Of a stretch of DNA of 7,750 nucleotides, positions 6,282-7,750 are shown one piece after another. Position 1 is the first letter of the stretch. Each line of letters starts with the position of its first letter. Source of the stretch: Anaerolineae bacterium (lineage in GTDB: Bacteria > Chloroflexota > Anaerolineae > 4572-78 > J111); assembly GCA_020433835.1 (NCBI GenBank), contig JAGRBY010000345.1:1-7750 (forward strand), in the 5' to 3' direction. The notes beneath the pieces were generated by a model. That model made no database searches. It was not told the origin of the DNA and was given only the letters and a program-made list of their open reading frames with translations. Position numbers and translations under genes: made by a program.

Positions 6282-7499
6282 ATGAAAAATCAAACCACCT
6301 GTGATACGCTTCACGGTTCAGCGAGTGAAAATGATGTGGAGAATTTGGCTGCGCTGGAAAGTATGGTTTGGGAAGCAATCAAACAGCAATGTGCAAACAT
6401 CGACCGCTCACTATTTCAACTGAGATCGCTCTATCGATTAGGTCGTATAACAGGTGCATATCTTTTATTCATAATTTCAATCTTTGGATTTTTGCCACCT
6501 GCGATGACAGAAGTAGCGAGACTAATTACTGAACAATTGCCGCCGGTGATTTCTCAGGAAGCGGCTTTTATCTTGCCATTATTCACTTGGGTAGGAGGGG
6601 GAATTATCTTGCTTCTACCCTTTTTCTTCTTATCCGACAGAATACCACACCAATGGGTATTTAATATTTATCTATATCTTTGGCAACCGCTTTGTAATGC
6701 AACGGCGTTCGCAATTACGCCATTAAGTGATTTTACTTTTACAAAAATTATAAGTGGTTTTATTGCTAATATCATCATTATTCTATTCGGAGTTGCCATA
6801 ACCATAGGGTTTCTATTTTTGCTTCGAGGTTTTACTATTCAATACAACCCCTTCTTATTGACTCTTATTTCGCTCAAAGAGCCTGCTCCTATAAAAAACG
6901 ACCGTAACGAGATTCTTCCCAATAAAACAAAATTAGCTTACAATGTTATCGCTCTGTTGCACCCGAAGCTCAAGCGCTGGGATAAAATGACCTGGCAGCA
7001 CGTTTCACAGCTTATAGAGCACAAATCTACGGAAACAAATTTACAAACACAGTATGCCTCATTCATCCTAGTCGCATTAGCTTTACTTGGCTTATTACCT
7101 ATCATCATTTCTAATGGAATTGAGATTGTTTTTATAAAGATTGCCAATTTTTTCGGTATCGTTTCACCCCAATTAGATGGGGCAATAAACGCAGCAACCA
7201 TCCAATGGGTATTTGTTATTCTTCTAACGGTAATCGTGCTGAGTGCGATACGTTATTTCTTGCGAACCTATCAAATGTCCTATGTCTACGAAATCATAAA
7301 GCTTTTGATTGTAACAGAGCAGAAGAATAAAGCAGATATATCATCAACCCATCTATCGACGAAGAACAAAGAACACCCTTCCACAACGCCGCACAGTTCT
7401 AGCTTTATCCATTATGGATTCATGTCGATGATTTTAACTGCTATCGTCTTATTCTTCTATGATAAAGTAAGAAACAATAGACGTACGGCTGTGGAGTGA
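6282..7499 (+). CDS. Hypothetical polytopic membrane protein
   Basis: I recognise no family. The 405-residue product has a hydrophilic N-terminus (1-50) and hydrophobic segments at about 55-74, 97-118, 157-182, 258-278, 306-325 and 376-393, so about six membrane helices. A soluble stretch lies at about 198-255 (rich in Lys, Asn and His, with HPKLKRWDKMTWQHV) and a Ser/Thr/Lys-rich stretch at 345-373. No signal peptide is evident. No catalytic motif is apparent; a channel, sensor or scaffold role is equally possible. It sits 30 bases after the UPF0314 gene and 3 bases before the lipoprotein gene, so all three are probably cotranscribed. Its codons are visibly AT-richer than those of the UPF0314 gene and the lipoprotein. 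AAGGT lies 12 bases before ATG 6282, a weak and distant ribosome site. Confidence 0.8.
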   Translation: MKNQTTCDTLHGSASENDVENLAALESMVWEAIKQQCANIDRSLFQLRSLYRLGRITGAYLLFIISIFGFLPPAMTEVARLITEQLPPVISQEAAFILPLFTWVGGGIILLLPFFFLSDRIPHQWVFNIYLYLWQPLCNATAFAITPLSDFTFTKIISGFIANIIIILFGVAITIGFLFLLRGFTIQYNPFLLTLISLKEPAPIKNDRNEILPNKTKLAYNVIALLHPKLKRWDKMTWQHVSQLIEHKSTETNLQTQYASFILVALALLGLLPIIISNGIEIVFIKIANFFGIVSPQLDGAINAATIQWVFVILLTVIVLSAIRYFLRTYQMSYVYEIIKLLIVTEQKNKADISSTHLSTKNKEHPSTTPHSSSFIHYGFMSMILTAIVLFFYDKVRNNRRTAVE

Positions 7500-7502
7500 G
7501 TC

Positions 7503-7750
7503 ATGAAACACATCATCCTCACCATCCCCCTCATAATCCTACTCACCGCCTGCGGTGTCTCGACCCAACCTGCACCAGCCCCAACCGTGACGACGATAGC
7601 TGCCACGCCTGCGCCCACCGCCACCCCCTCACCCGAACCGACCACCACGCCCGCGCCGCCCACCCCCACCGCGCCTGTCATCGAGTCGCCCATCGCCACG
7701 CCAGCCCCCGACTCAAGCGCCGATGAAACAAGCGATCAACCCGTCATCGA
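7503..7750 (+). CDS. Lipoprotein with Thr/Pro-rich linker (3' end outside window)
   Basis: An open frame from ATG 7503 runs 82 codons to the window edge without a stop. It encodes a classic lipoprotein signal: MKH, a hydrophobic core of Ile and Leu, and the lipobox LTAC with Cys17 as acylation site. The following stretch is a Pro/Thr/Ala linker (repeats such as TPAPTATPSPEP) of the kind that holds a folded domain away from the membrane; Asp, Ser and Glu rise near the edge. The folded domain is not in view, so function cannot be assigned. GGAG at 7493-7496 lies 6 bases before the ATG and overlaps the end of the upstream gene, whose stop is only 3 bases away, so translational coupling is likely. 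Overlapping frames on both strands here are shadows of the biased base composition. Confidence 0.85.
   Translation, partial: MKHIILTIPLIILLTACGVSTQPAPAPTVTTIAATPAPTATPSPEPTTTPAPPTPTAPVIESPIATPAPDSSADETSDQPVI

Noticed and set aside
7496..7726. His/Pro-rich plus-strand frame and Gly/Val-rich minus-strand frame over the lipoprotein start
   Set aside because: Both are compositional shadows of the Thr/Pro-rich lipoprotein, which has a lipobox and a ribosome site.

Overview
The window looks like bacterial chromosome from the Chloroflexota (Anaerolineae-like). This is an inference, not a proof. It rests on a large secreted VIT/VWA protein, a Tat-type lipoprotein with a long Ala/Ser/Thr/Pro linker, a Thr/Pro-rich lipoprotein, GC-rich housekeeping-style genes and repeat-laden spacers. 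I recognise no ribosomal or tRNA gene that would fix the taxonomy.

Layout. Positions 1-197 hold two inverted copies of a 31-bp REP-like hairpin, then a strong bidirectional terminator. On the minus strand, 198-1445 encodes a TRAP-transporter solute-binding lipoprotein of the TakP (2-oxo acid) type, with a TTG start and an excellent Shine-Dalgarno sequence. A 213-bp divergent spacer with imperfect direct repeats separates it from a 944-residue secreted VIT + von Willebrand A protein (1659-4493), which ends in a PKD-like domain and a Cys/hydrophobic/Arg-rich tail.

Positions 4494-5011 contain no intact gene. They hold a degenerate palindromic repeat, the decapitated N-terminus of an integron-type tyrosine recombinase on the minus strand (4648-4755), a near-consensus promoter pointing the other way (4772-4801) and about 150 bases of nested inverted repeats.

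A plus-strand run of membrane genes follows: a two-helix membrane protein (5012-5563), a large stem-loop, a UPF0314/DUF2585 membrane protein (5667-6251), an unrecognised polytopic membrane protein (6282-7499) and, 3 bases later, the start of a lipoprotein (7503 to the window end). The last three are spaced like one operon. The genes at 5012 and 6282 are visibly AT-richer than the UPF0314 gene between them and the genes to the left, which suggests a different origin.

The TRAP protein captures a solute outside the membrane, but its membrane partners are not in the window. The VIT/VWA protein probably works in surface adhesion or complex assembly. The roles of the right-hand membrane genes are unknown. 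The most interesting reading of the right half is a decayed integron-like platform (integrase remnant, outward promoter, AT-rich gene, terminal stem-loop), but the recombination sites do not match consensus well, so it stays a hypothesis.
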